A DNA stretch of 64,000 nt from Paenisporosarcina sp. OV554 (lineage in GTDB: Bacteria; Bacillota; Bacilli; Bacillales_A; Planococcaceae). Location of the stretch: the NCBI RefSeq assembly GCF_003058165.1, contig NZ_QBUC01000005.1:62001-126000 (forward strand), given 5' to 3'. The notes under the pieces were generated by a model. That model made no database searches. It was not told the DNA's origin and saw only the letters and a program-made list of their open reading frames with translations. The position numbers and the translations under genes were made by a program. How positions within the stretch are numbered: the first letter of the stretch is position 1; each line of letters begins with the position of its first letter. Shown here piece by piece: positions 25,218 through 33,037 of this stretch.

Positions 25218-26033
25218 ATGAACAAATGGAAGTGGTTAATTTGGATCACTGCGGGTACACTCCTCTTCTTCTATAATAGAAATGATGTACACCAGGATCA
25301 AGTTAGTGCAAATGAATCATCTGTTAGAACTTACGACCCGAAATACAATCCAAATCAATCTCTCGCCGACTACTTAATTTTCCGCGCCATGATTTCGGGC
25401 GAAGCGAAAATGGCAGTGACTGGTAGCAGCGTAACTCGCGGAACAGGGTCTACTAATCAAACAAAAACTTGGCGTGGACGTATTGAAGTTAATCTTCGGA
25501 ATTCGAATCCAGCTTTGGAGAGGTTCACGATTTCAAATCATGGGTACTCTGGATATACATCGGTAGGGTTACTTGAAGATCATGTCACTGAACCAATTTT
25601 AAAAGAGCAGCCAGACATATTGTTTATTGAAACATCCGTCATTAATAATCACAATAAAAATGTCTCGTTGGAAGACACTTTTAACTCTTTAGATTCACTA
25701 TACCAATTGTATTCACAGGCCTTACCAAATACACGGATTGTATTCTTATCGCCAAACCCTTGTACATCGAATAAATTCGGGCCAACACTCAATCAGTTTG
25801 GTCTCAAATATACGGATTATGTCGATGAAACTTCAACTTATATAAAAAAACAAGGTTGGAATTACTTTGATACACATGGTGCAATGCTGTATAACATGTC
25901 TTCAAAAAACATACCACTCCCTTCAACATTAAAAGATGGGATTCATCCAAACGACCGGGGTTACAAAATTTGGGCAGATGTCTTATGGCCTTTTGTACAA
26001 CAAAAACAAGGTACTTTGCCACACTCTATGTAG
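25218..26033 (+). CDS. Secreted or membrane-anchored SGNH/GDSL hydrolase
   Basis: A 271-residue protein with an N-terminal hydrophobic segment (WLIWITAGTLLFFY) acting as anchor or uncleaved signal. SGNH blocks: GSSVTRGTG (nucleophile Ser), NHGYSGYTS, ETSVINNH and DGIHPNDRGYKIWAD (catalytic Asp/His). Probably an extracellular esterase acting on cell-surface glycans or lipids. GGAG precedes the ATG. The following 26.03-26.17 kb contains no gene that I recognise. Confidence 0.82.
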   Translation: MNKWKWLIWITAGTLLFFYNRNDVHQDQVSANESSVRTYDPKYNPNQSLADYLIFRAMISGEAKMAVTGSSVTRGTGSTNQTKTWRGRIEVNLRNSNPALERFTISNHGYSGYTSVGLLEDHVTEPILKEQPDILFIETSVINNHNKNVSLEDTFNSLDSLYQLYSQALPNTRIVFLSPNPCTSNKFGPTLNQFGLKYTDYVDETSTYIKKQGWNYFDTHGAMLYNMSSKNIPLPSTLKDGIHPNDRGYKIWADVLWPFVQQKQGTLPHSM

Positions 26034-26169
26034 AAATCTACTGAATGTTGCAAGCAGAAAATCAAAGAGCTTATACGTTTTCCCTCTGTTACAATGGAAC
26101 ACGTATAGTAGTACGTTGATTGAGCTCATGTTTGTTCGTACATTACTGGTGTGGATTGTATAGCGAGCA

Positions 26170-26201
26170 CAACTCATCCCTTTTTGGGGGATGGGTTTTT
26201 T
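26170..26201 (+). terminator. Terminator upstream of yitT
   Basis: ACTCATCCC / GGGATGGGT stem followed by TTTTTT. It may end the SGNH transcript 140 nt upstream or a small RNA in the gap. Confidence 0.7.
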
Positions 26202-26234
26202 ATTAAGTACTTATTCACGAAAAGAGGTTACGAA

Positions 26235-27041
26235 GTGAAGAATTTAATTGTCATACTAGGTTCACTGATTGTTGCATTTGCCTTTAATTTTTTTCTTGTT
26301 CCTTACGGTATTTTAAGTAGTGGAATTAGCGGTATTGCTATATTAATTGGATTAATCACTCCCTTTAATACTGGCTTGTTGAATCTGGTCTTTAATATAC
26401 CTTTATTAATTTTGGGCTATTACAAACTTGGAAAAACCATTACTATCAATACAATGATTTGTGTAGTTTCACTTTCCATCTTCCTATATTTACTGCCAAC
26501 AGTTAGAGTCACCGATAATATATTACTTTCTACCGTTTTTGGTGGGGTTATAGGAGGAATAGGAATTGGGATAATATTAAAATACGCTGGTACTTCGGGT
26601 GGATTGGATATTATTGCGATAATGATTTCACGAACTAGTAATGTCAGTATCGGTCTTCTTCTCACAAGTATGAATGGCGTAATTGTCCTTATATCTGGAT
26701 TTGTATTCAACTGGGATTTAGCATTATACACACTTTTGTCTATCTATTTGACGGGTAAAGTGATTGATACCATTTTCACTGATCACGTCAAATTAACTAT
26801 GCACATAGTTACCACAAAAGGAGACTTAATTCGAAATGATTTAATACAATCAGTCTATCGAGGTATTACTATCACAGAAGGATACGGGGGCTATACACAA
26901 GAGAAAAAACAAATATTAATGATGGTTGTTACACGATACGAAACGATGCAAATTAAAAAGATCGTTCACAATCATGATGAAGCAGCATTTATTAATATAT
27001 TTGAAACTGTTGAAGTCGTTGGGAATTTCGCTAAAAATTAG
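26235..27041 (+). CDS. YitT-family membrane protein (DUF161 + DUF2179)
   Basis: A 268-residue protein with five to six predicted membrane helices (VIVAFAFNFFLVPYGILSSG, GGVIGGIGIGIILKYAGTSG) followed by a cytoplasmic DUF2179 domain (TKGDLIRNDLIQSVYRGIT, VVTRYETMQIKKIV). The family is widespread in Firmicutes; a transport role is suspected but unproven. I chose the GTG at 26235, with GAGG 7 nt upstream; earlier in-frame codons would put the start within the preceding terminator. Confidence 0.86.
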   Translation: MKNLIVILGSLIVAFAFNFFLVPYGILSSGISGIAILIGLITPFNTGLLNLVFNIPLLILGYYKLGKTITINTMICVVSLSIFLYLLPTVRVTDNILLSTVFGGVIGGIGIGIILKYAGTSGGLDIIAIMISRTSNVSIGLLLTSMNGVIVLISGFVFNWDLALYTLLSIYLTGKVIDTIFTDHVKLTMHIVTTKGDLIRNDLIQSVYRGITITEGYGGYTQEKKQILMMVVTRYETMQIKKIVHNHDEAAFINIFETVEVVGNFAKN

Positions 27042-27068
27042 AATAGTTAAGAGGAACAGAAGTTCAAC

Positions 27069-27126
27069 AAAAAAAAGAGAGACTGCAAAAGCATAACGGG
27101 TTTTCTTGAGAGGTGCAAAATTTCAA
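27069..27126 (+). repeat. Left inverted-repeat arm of accessory island
   Basis: AAAAGAGAGACTGC, TAACGGGTT and AGGTGCAAAA occur in order here and, reverse-complemented, at 30320-30374. Identity is roughly 80 percent over about 50 nt. The arm begins 28 nt after the yitT stop. Confidence 0.7.
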
Positions 27127-27164
27127 ATATCCCTGTAAATAGCTATTAAAAACGATATGGAATT

Positions 27165-27190
27165 AGCATCGCATTTAGCGATGCTTTTTT
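27165..27190 (+). terminator. Intrinsic terminator
   Basis: GCATCGC-atta-GCGATGC-type stem followed by TTTTTT, inside the 27.04-27.33 kb gap. Confidence 0.75.
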
Positions 27191-27215
27191 GTCATTTTCT
27201 GATAAAAAAAGATTT

Positions 27216-27250
27216 AAAAAACACCGAGATTATATACTCAGTGTTTTTTT
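27216..27250. terminator. Second terminator-like hairpin
   Basis: AAAAACACxGAG / CTCAGTGTTTTTTT stem with tracts on both sides. Confidence 0.65.
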
Positions 27251-27285
27251 CGTTATTATTTTTAGTCAGCGGTATTTACTTCTCC

Positions 27286-27332
27286 CTTATTAAACTAAAG
27301 CACCCGTTAGTAAAAAAATAATTGCTTTAGTT
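27286..27332. repeat. GTTAGTTnAATAAG-type repeat, copy 1, with stem
   Basis: CTTATTAAACTAA at 27286-27298 is the reverse complement of the repeat seen at 28978, 29422 and 30026. A 9-bp stem AACTAAAGC / GCTTTAGTT (27293-27301, 27324-27332) overlaps it, immediately past the end of the CopZ-like gene. Confidence 0.6.
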
Positions 27333-27714
27333 AAAAACTTTTTATATATTTCGTAACATACCCCATACAGCAACTTCCTTGAGGATTATTTACCTCACAC
27401 CCGCATCTGTCTGCTTTTACATTTACTCGAATGTGTTCTAAAGGTTTAGGAGAAAGTTCTTGTTCTTCATATTTCTTAATTTTCTCTTTTGTCCAACTAA
27501 AGCAATAGCAAACTGGTACTGTGGAAGAATCATCTTTTTGATGAACAGATACCTTTACTTCTGACTTAAGGTACAATTTTTTCTCTGTATCAAAATAGAC
27601 AACATCACAATCTTTCGTTGAATAAAAGTAATGAGTCAAACTCGGATTCAAAGAATCTAAAACTGATGGTTTAAGCATTGATTTCAACGTAATAATTTTC
27701 AACTTTTTCCCCAA
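27331..27714 (-). CDS. CopZ-type [2Fe-2S] metallochaperone domain protein, N-terminally truncated
   Basis: A 127-residue protein resembling the N-terminal iron-sulfur domain of Archaeoglobus CopZ and related bacillus proteins: KIITLKSMLKPSVL, DCDVVYF, VPVCYCFSWT, DRCGCEVNNPQGSCCMG. Cysteines 36, 69, 71, 104, 106, 115 and 116 are available for cluster binding. Relatives begin with a Cys-containing zinc-ribbon just before KGKKVK; here the frame starts (TTG, 27714) at that point, with a stop slightly upstream, so this piece is missing. Such genes often accompany mercury or copper resistance, but none is adjacent. Confidence 0.72.
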   Translation of the reverse strand: MGKKLKIITLKSMLKPSVLDSLNPSLTHYFYSTKDCDVVYFDTEKKLYLKSEVKVSVHQKDDSSTVPVCYCFSWTKEKIKKYEEQELSPKPLEHIRVNVKADRCGCEVNNPQGSCCMGYVTKYIKSF

Positions 27715-27721
27715 AAAACAT

Positions 27722-27778
27722 ATTGACTAATGGTCAGGAAAATCTTGTAATTATTTTTCCGATTGGTCAGTATAATTA
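27722..27778. promoter_or_regulatory. TetR-type operator half-sites
   Basis: TTGACTAATGGTCAG (27723-27737) and CCGATTGGTCAGT (about 27760-27772) resemble TGACnnnnnGGTCA sites of TetR regulators. They lie just upstream of a short stretch that resembles a TetR gene start. Confidence 0.45.
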
Positions 27779-27794
27779 TCAAAAGGTGAAACCT

Positions 27795-27905
27795 ATGCCT
27801 TTACAGCTTTGAAAAAGAACAAATTTTGGATGCTTAAATATATCGTCATTCAACTTGTATCACTAGCAAATAGACAATGCCATTTGCTGGATTGCCAAAA
27901 AAATT
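27795..27905 (+). pseudogene. Possible TetR-family regulator remnant
   Basis: AAAAGGTG precedes an ATG that opens MPLQ; after a one-base frame change the text reads FEKEQILDA, as in the first helix of TetR proteins, followed by stops. The downstream sequence (YRHSTCITS in another frame) is only vaguely like the helix-turn-helix. No longer a functional gene if so. Weak call supported by the operator-like sites upstream. Confidence 0.35.
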
Positions 27906-27930
27906 CACATTATAGCACAGGGAGGTTCCT

Positions 27931-28910
27931 ATAGTTTCCACATCTCAAACGACAAAAAAATTTCATCCTCTCTTCCTCTGGCTTCGCCAGGGATTGGCTT
28001 TGAATGCATTACTGACCATGCTGGGTTTGCTGATGGTCATCACACTGCTGGCAACGTGCGTGGGGTTGCTCATTGATCATCGAGTGATCGCTGGTGCTCC
28101 TGCCTGGGCCAAGCCAGCCAAGTTCGCCATCTCATTTAGTGTCTATTGCTTTACGTTTGTCTGGCTCCTCTCATTTCTGCGGCGCTGGAAAAAATTGCCA
28201 CGGCTCTTGCTGCCATTACCACGATTGGAGTGCTCTTAGACATGGTCCTGATTGTTTTGCAGGTGATCCGTGGCGTCCGGAGCCATTTCAACGTGGCTAC
28301 CCCCTTTGACGATATGGTGTACCGAATCATGGGTTTTGGCTCAGCGATGATCTTTTTGGCTGCCTTCGTGACCGCCATCTTCCTTCTGTTCGAGCGTCGC
28401 ACCGACCGCGCTTTGATCTGGTCATTGCGCCTGGGCCTCGTGATTATGATGTTCGGCATGTTTGCTGGTTTCCTGATGACGCAGGCAACCCAAGCACAAC
28501 TGGTCGCCTACCACGCTGGACATCTGCCTCCGATTTTTGGCGCTCACAGCGTTGGCGTTCCAGATGGCGGCCCTGGCTTGCCCTTTCTGGGGTGGAGTAC
28601 CACTGGTGGTGATCTACGCATCGCCCATTTTGTTGGGTTACATGCCCTCCAAGTGCTGCCTTTTCTCGGCTGGTTTCTCTCGGTGCAGCGTTTCCAGCGG
28701 CTCTCGACGGGTCAGCGTGTCGCTTTGGTTTGGACCATCGGCCTGGGCTATGTTGGTCTGGTTGGTTCGCTTCTCTGGCAAGCATTACGGGGCCAATCTC
28801 TGATCGCTCCTGATGGTTTGACATGGATCACTTGGGGGTTGGTAGTTGGTCTCACTCTGGTCATGAGTGGAGCTATCATTCTACGTGCTCGCCTGAGCAC
28901 GGTTCATTGA
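27931..28910 (+). pseudogene. High-GC multi-helix membrane protein gene broken by frameshift
   Basis: Two overlapping frames make one protein of about 325 residues: HPLFLWLRQGLALNALLTML up to LLSFLRRWKK in frame one, then IATALAAITTIGVLLDMVLI to the TGA at 28910 in the other. The switch falls in an A6 run at 28189-28194, where one more A would restore the frame. About seven hydrophobic helices are visible; GVPDGGPGLPFLGWSTTGGD and HFVGLHALQVLPFL recall a conserved unknown family of Actinobacteria and Chloroflexi. The upstream GGGAGG is followed by ATA (27931) where a start would be expected; TTG at 27994 is the next choice. Base and codon use are much richer in GC than neighbours. Confidence 0.7.
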
Positions 28911-28932
28911 CTCTGCTTCGAGAAAAAGGTTT

Positions 28933-28972
28933 ACAGGAGACGGAAAAGTTCCCTTTTTCTTCTCCTGTTTTT
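28933..28972 (+). terminator. Terminator of the high-GC gene
   Basis: ACAGGAGA / TCTCCTGT stem with a 20-nt loop, followed by TTTTT. Confidence 0.7.
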
Positions 28973-28977
28973 GCCCA

Positions 28978-28991
28978 GTTAGTTGAATAAG
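28978..28991 (+). repeat. GTTAGTTnAATAAG repeat, copy 2
   Basis: GTTAGTTGAATAAG preceded by GCCCA. Directly after it lies a GCTTTAC / GTAAAGC hairpin that ends the minus-strand gene. Confidence 0.7.
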
Positions 28992-29070
28992 AAAAAAGCT
29001 TTACCCCTTATTGAAGTAAAGCATTGAAGAAGAAATTATGATTCTTTAACTATTTTTAACACTAAGTATA

Positions 29071-29382
29071 TCAAAAATTGTTGTTCGATTTGATCTCTAA
29101 CCATTCTTTAAATTTTTTTCGTTCATCTTTTTCTCTTAACAAACTGTTTACATTTTTCCTCGATGTTAGATAATCCCTGAGCTCCTTATCTTCTTCAATC
29201 AACGGAAGAAGATAAGGAACTTTCAATAAAAGTTGTTCAAACCAATATTTTTCCTTTAACTGTTTTAAATTAAACTCAAACTTATCCTCGTTAGAAAGAA
29301 AACAATATCTTATTAGACTAACAATTTCTTTGAAAATATCCCATATAGCCTCTGAGTCCTGTTTAGTCACCAATATTACCAC
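29071..29382 (-). CDS. Hypothetical protein, no recognised family
   Basis: A 103-residue, charged, mostly helical-looking protein (EAIWDIFKEIVSLIRYCFLS near the start, DERKKFKEWLEIKS at the end) with many Lys/Glu and aromatic residues. I recognise no domain, signal peptide or membrane helix. It sits inside the island between two GTTAGTTnAATAAG copies and shares its orientation with the DUF2716 gene. Codon use is AT-rich like the host, unlike the adjacent high-GC gene. The reading could be a partial gene. Confidence 0.5.
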   Translation of the reverse strand: MVILVTKQDSEAIWDIFKEIVSLIRYCFLSNEDKFEFNLKQLKEKYWFEQLLLKVPYLLPLIEEDKELRDYLTSRKNVNSLLREKDERKKFKEWLEIKSNNNF

Positions 29383-29421
29383 CTTACTTTTACGAAATGC
29401 CTTCTTTAACTCACCTGCCCC

Positions 29422-29435
29422 GTTAGTTTAACAAG
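29422..29435 (+). repeat. GTTAGTTnAATAAG repeat, copy 3
   Basis: CCTGCCCC followed by GTTAGTTTAACAAG, between the two minus-strand ORFs. Confidence 0.7.
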
Positions 29436-29442
29436 GTTTGAA

Positions 29443-29946
29443 TTATCCCTGACGTAATACCTTTTGAAACATTCTCGGTTGATGTTTTTCAAAACTTTTT
29501 ATCAATTCTTTTCCAAAAATAGTGATGGTCTTTTCCCAAGGGTGTCCTAATAATCCCCATTCAAAATTCTTGTGAATAAAAAAGTAATAATCTCCATTTG
29601 GAAAAATAGGTACTGTCCATTCATCAAACTCACTTTTTGGAAACTCCAAACGGGGGTTTATCCAATAACCTGGATGCTGCCATTCTAACGCATACATATA
29701 TTCATTCTTCTGTGTGAGTTCTTGAAAAACAAGCAATGACTTATCCTCTAGGTCATTATAAATCTCATCATAAGTATCTGAATCTCCGGACCAATTTAAA
29801 TACGGGGATACATCATATGTGATAAATGGATTTGGAACTTCAAAAGATGGGAAGTTTGATATGCTTGGTTCAAAATTAAATTCATCATATATCCTATCCC
29901 ATACCTCTTTATATTCTAATGCGGATAATTCAATCCAATTTCCCAT
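29443..29946 (-). CDS. DUF2716-domain protein
   Basis: A 167-residue soluble protein matching DUF2716: NWIELSALEYKEVWDR, FNFEPSISNFPSFEVPNPF, YMYALEWQHPGYW, IFPNGDYYFFIHKNFEWG and GHPWEKTITIFG. The family is common as stand-alone small proteins in bacilli and of unknown function, sometimes near toxin-immunity loci. GGAGG lies before the ATG at 29946. It is bordered on both sides by the island repeat. Confidence 0.8.
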   Translation of the reverse strand: MGNWIELSALEYKEVWDRIYDEFNFEPSISNFPSFEVPNPFITYDVSPYLNWSGDSDTYDEIYNDLEDKSLLVFQELTQKNEYMYALEWQHPGYWINPRLEFPKSEFDEWTVPIFPNGDYYFFIHKNFEWGLLGHPWEKTITIFGKELIKSFEKHQPRMFQKVLRQG

Positions 29947-29995
29947 TTGAATAGCCTCCTTTACGATGCTTTTATTGGGGGTTATTATATCATTC

Positions 29996-30039
29996 CTTAT
30001 TCAACTAACCTGGCTAACCTGCCCCGTTAGTTCAATAAG
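29996..30039. repeat. GTTAGTTnAATAAG repeat, inverted pair (copies 4 and 5)
   Basis: CTTATTCAACTAAC (29996-30009) and GTTAGTTCAATAAG (30026-30039) face each other around CTGGCTAACCTGCCCC, matching 13 of 14 positions as an inverted repeat. The rest of 30.04-30.26 kb shows no gene that I can support. Confidence 0.75.
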
Positions 30040-30266
30040 AAAATAAAATCCTCTTTTATTTACATACCAACACTTTCCATTTTCACCTGTAAAATATAAA
30101 ATTTTCCGTTAATAAAAAGAGATGTAAATTGGCACGGCAATTAGCATATCAAATAACAGATATTTTAGTTGCATTACAAATTTTATTGTAATGTGACCAA
30201 ATAGGCTGCCAATTAAACAGCTAAAAATGAAGATTTTAAAGTAATAACATTGATATATCAATAAAC

Positions 30267-30305
30267 AAAGGACTACCAATTTGATTACGAATTGATAGTC
30301 CTTTT
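30267..30305 (+). terminator. Terminator-like hairpin in gene-free stretch
   Basis: AAGGACTAcCAATT / AATTGaTAGTCCTTTT stem. No plus-strand gene precedes it, so it may mark the end of a lost gene. Confidence 0.6.
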
Positions 30306-30319
30306 GTGTTGTGTTTTAA

Positions 30320-30374
30320 GTTTTTGCACCTCAGAAGAGAACCCGTTAGCAAAAGCAGCCTCTCTTTTATTTTT
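30320..30374 (-). repeat. Right inverted-repeat arm of accessory island
   Basis: GTTTTTGCACCTC, AACCCGTTA and GCAGCCTCTCTTTT: reverse complement of the arm at 27069-27126. It abuts the stop codon of the opuC-like binding-protein gene at 30375 and may also act as its terminator region. Confidence 0.7.
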
Positions 30375-31277
30375 TCACTCTTCGATTAATCCTTTTTCAA
30401 TTAAGAAATCACGTGCTACATCTTCAGGTTTTTCTTGATCAATATCAACACGAGCATTCATTTTTTGCATATCTTCAAGTGAAATCTTTCCAGCTAATTC
30501 GTTTAACACGTCTTCAAGTTCTGGATAAGTTTCTAGAGTTTCTTGACGCACAAGAGGTGCTGCATCATATTTTGGGAAGAAGCCTTTGTCATCTTTTGTA
30601 ATCTCTAAGTCAAATCGTTCAATACGGCCATCTGTTGTAAATGCGGTAATGACATCTACATCGCCTTGTTTAACCGCTTCATACATGACGTTTGGATCTA
30701 AGCTTTCCTTTTCAGAGAATTCAAATGGATATTCTTTGACCATTGCTTCATAACCATCTCCTGGTCGCTCATAAAAAGCATGAGGTGCACCGAACACGAT
30801 GTCTTCTGATTTTGATGCTTCAACTAATTCAGAATACGTTTCAGCTTTGTATGGCTTGTCTTTGCTATAAGCTAAAGTGTACGTATTTTCAAAACCAAGT
30901 GGCTCTAGCCAAGTCACGTCAAACTTCTCTTCATATCCTTCGCGAACACGTTCTAATACACTTTCAGAACTTTCGCCTTGTTTAAGATCTTCCTCTAATA
31001 CCGATTGCAAACCAGTACCCGTATATTCAACATAGATATCGATATCACCTTTTTCAATCGCAGGTGTTAATATCGCCACTTCACCGAGTCCTTCATTATA
31101 TTCCACATCATAATCCGTTTTAGCTTCTACATATTGGCCTAAAATTTGAGGTAAAATATATTGCTCTGTGAATTGTTTTCCACTAATAACAATAGGTTCA
31201 TTTTTATCATTTGAAGAACCACAACCTACTAATGCGACTGATGCTAGTAGAACTAATCCGGCAAAACGTTTTTTCAT
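30375..31277 (-). CDS. opuCC: Osmoprotectant ABC transporter substrate-binding lipoprotein (OpuCC-like)
   Basis: A 300-residue lipoprotein: signal peptide KKRFAGLVLLASVALVGC with lipobox LVGC (Cys19), then an OpuAC-type binding domain (ISGKQFTEQYILPQILGQY, DIYVEYTGTGLQSVL, DVITAFTTDGRIERFDL). It captures glycine betaine, choline or related compounds outside the membrane. The ATG at 31277 follows AGGAGG; a start at 31334 would precede the ribosome site. Last gene of the three-gene operon. Confidence 0.88.
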   Translation of the reverse strand: MKKRFAGLVLLASVALVGCGSSNDKNEPIVISGKQFTEQYILPQILGQYVEAKTDYDVEYNEGLGEVAILTPAIEKGDIDIYVEYTGTGLQSVLEEDLKQGESSESVLERVREGYEEKFDVTWLEPLGFENTYTLAYSKDKPYKAETYSELVEASKSEDIVFGAPHAFYERPGDGYEAMVKEYPFEFSEKESLDPNVMYEAVKQGDVDVITAFTTDGRIERFDLEITKDDKGFFPKYDAAPLVRQETLETYPELEDVLNELAGKISLEDMQKMNARVDIDQEKPEDVARDFLIEKGLIEE

Positions 31278-31288
31278 AGAATTTCCTC

Positions 31289-31942
31289 CTATTGTGTTTT
31301 CATTCCTTTTGGTGTTGCTTTCTTTTCCACCCATTTTAATAATAAGTCAAAACTAATAGCTAGTAGCGCAACAGGAAGTGCACCTGCTAAGACGAGTGAA
31401 TTATTATACGATTGTAAACCTCGATAGATAACGTCACCTAAACCACCGGCTCCTACAAATGTAGCAAGCGTGGCAATTCCGACTGTTAAAACCGTTGCAG
31501 TGCGAATTCCCGCCATAATAAAAGGTAAGGCGAGTGGGAATTCTATTTGTTTTAGTATTTGGGTTCTTGTCATTCCCATTCCTCTACCCGCTTCTATGAT
31601 GGACGAATCTACAGAAGTAAGTCCCGTGTATGTATTACGTAAAATGGGTAAAAGCGCATAAATAATAAGTGCTATAAGTGCCGTGTTTGAACCAATTCCC
31701 ATAAGTGGTACTAAAAAACCGAATAAAGCTAAACTAGGAATTGTTTGAAAAACTGCCGTTACTCCTATTACTGGTTCAGCGTATTTACGATGTCGAGCAA
31801 TTAAAATACCTAGAGGCAATGCGATAGCTATTCCGATTGCCAATGCTACGAACGATAAATAAATATGCTCGAAAAACGCTTGTTGAATAAGGTCAGACCG
31901 GCTTTGAATTGTTTCCAAGAAGTCAGTCATAAGAAGAAGCAC
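31289..31942 (-). CDS. opuCB: Osmoprotectant ABC transporter permease (OpuCB-like)
   Basis: A roughly 215-residue inner-membrane permease with five to six helices and the EAA loop EAGRGMGMTRTQILKQIEFP. GTG at 31942 and ATG at 31930 are both possible starts; either overlaps the end of the ATPase gene. It is the only permease gene in the operon, whereas B. subtilis OpuC has two, so a homodimer is implied unless a partner is encoded elsewhere. Confidence 0.88.
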   Translation of the reverse strand: MLLLMTDFLETIQSRSDLIQQAFFEHIYLSFVALAIGIAIALPLGILIARHRKYAEPVIGVTAVFQTIPSLALFGFLVPLMGIGSNTALIALIIYALLPILRNTYTGLTSVDSSIIEAGRGMGMTRTQILKQIEFPLALPFIMAGIRTATVLTVGIATLATFVGAGGLGDVIYRGLQSYNNSLVLAGALPVALLAISFDLLLKWVEKKATPKGMKTQ

Positions 31943-32900
31943 CTACTTCCTTAGCTAAGACTGCTTTCAGTAATGACGTTTGGTCGATGTAGCCAACAAA
32001 TTCTTCATTTGTATAGATAGCCAATACATCTGTCTGAGGTTGCTCTAAGAGAGCAATTGCTTTTTCTACATCTTCTGATGAATTTATTGAGACTACCAGC
32101 TCGCCTATTTTCGCTTGTTTATAGTACGATGACAGCTCGCTAATTTTCCGTTGGCCAAATGAACGCTGTCGATTGATTCGATCTTGTCCGATAAAGTTAC
32201 GAACGAAGTCATTTGCAGGTTCATGAATCAGATCATGAGCCGAACCCGTTTGCTCCACTTTTCCAGCGCGTAGTACAATAATATGGTCGGCTATTTTTAA
32301 AGCTTCGTCCATGTCATGCGTGACAAAAACAATGGTTTTTTGAATTCGTTGTTGAAGATTTCGCAACTCATCTTGAAGTTGTTCTCGGCTAATTGGATCA
32401 AGTGCGCTGAAAGGTTCATCCATTAGCACGATATTTGGATCTCCAGCGAGTGCCCGAACAACTCCTACACGTTGTTGCTGTCCTCCGCTAAGTTCAAGAG
32501 GAAAACGATGTAAATACGTCTCGGGATCAAGTCCTGTAATATTCATTAGTTCGCTTACACGTTCTTTCGTTTTTTCTGCACTCCAACCCTTTAATGTGGG
32601 TACCAGTGCAGCATTCTTGGCAATTGTCATATGAGGAAATAAGCCAATACGCTGAATGACATAACCGATGGAACGTCGGAGCTCCACCTCATCGCGATCT
32701 TTGATAGATTGTTCATCAATTAATACATCACCCGATGTTGGTACTTCCAAGTGGTTTATCATCTTCATTAATGTGGTTTTTCCACAACCACTTGGACCTA
32801 TAATCACGGTTAATTTGCCTGTTGGAATAGTTAATGAAACATCTTTTAAAGCTTCAGTTCCGTCTGCAAATCGCTTCGTTACTTGGTCAAATCGTATCAC
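31923..32900 (-). CDS. opuCA: Osmoprotectant ABC transporter ATPase (OpuCA-like)
   Basis: A 325-residue ATPase with Walker A GPSGCGKTT, signature LSGGQQQR, Walker B VLMDEPFSALD and switch His in VTHD. The C-terminal part (about 245-320, VVSINSSEDVEKAIALL, LAIYTNEEFVGYID) resembles a single or degenerate CBS domain, shorter than the pair in OpuCA (about 380 residues). Known OpuA/OpuC ATPases sense ionic strength through CBS domains. First gene of the operon. Confidence 0.88.
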   Translation of the reverse strand: MIRFDQVTKRFADGTEALKDVSLTIPTGKLTVIIGPSGCGKTTLMKMINHLEVPTSGDVLIDEQSIKDRDEVELRRSIGYVIQRIGLFPHMTIAKNAALVPTLKGWSAEKTKERVSELMNITGLDPETYLHRFPLELSGGQQQRVGVVRALAGDPNIVLMDEPFSALDPISREQLQDELRNLQQRIQKTIVFVTHDMDEALKIADHIIVLRAGKVEQTGSAHDLIHEPANDFVRNFIGQDRINRQRSFGQRKISELSSYYKQAKIGELVVSINSSEDVEKAIALLEQPQTDVLAIYTNEEFVGYIDQTSLLKAVLAKEVGASSYD

Positions 32901-32999
32901 AGCGTCAGCCCCTTTTTAAGCTTCAGTAGGTATATCTTTTTCTATTACCCTTAATTCATTCGACATATGCACTATTTCTTATTATTTTCTTCTTAATAA

Positions 33000-33034
33000 C
33001 ACATCCACTCAACTAGTTTCACCGAGTGGATGTG
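33000..33034 (-). terminator. Hairpin after the ABC-F gene
   Basis: CACATCCACTC / GAGTGGATGTG perfect 11-bp stem just past the stop at 33038; the T tract is weak. Confidence 0.6.
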
Positions 33035-33037
33035 AGC

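Noticed and set aside
26034-26169. Possible small RNA before the terminator at 26170
   Set aside because: Only a TACAAT-like -10 and a terminator are visible; no good -35 or known family.
28444-28824. Minus-strand ORFs within the high-GC gene
   Set aside because: Antisense frames stay open because of high GC; composition is arginine-rich and unlike a real protein.
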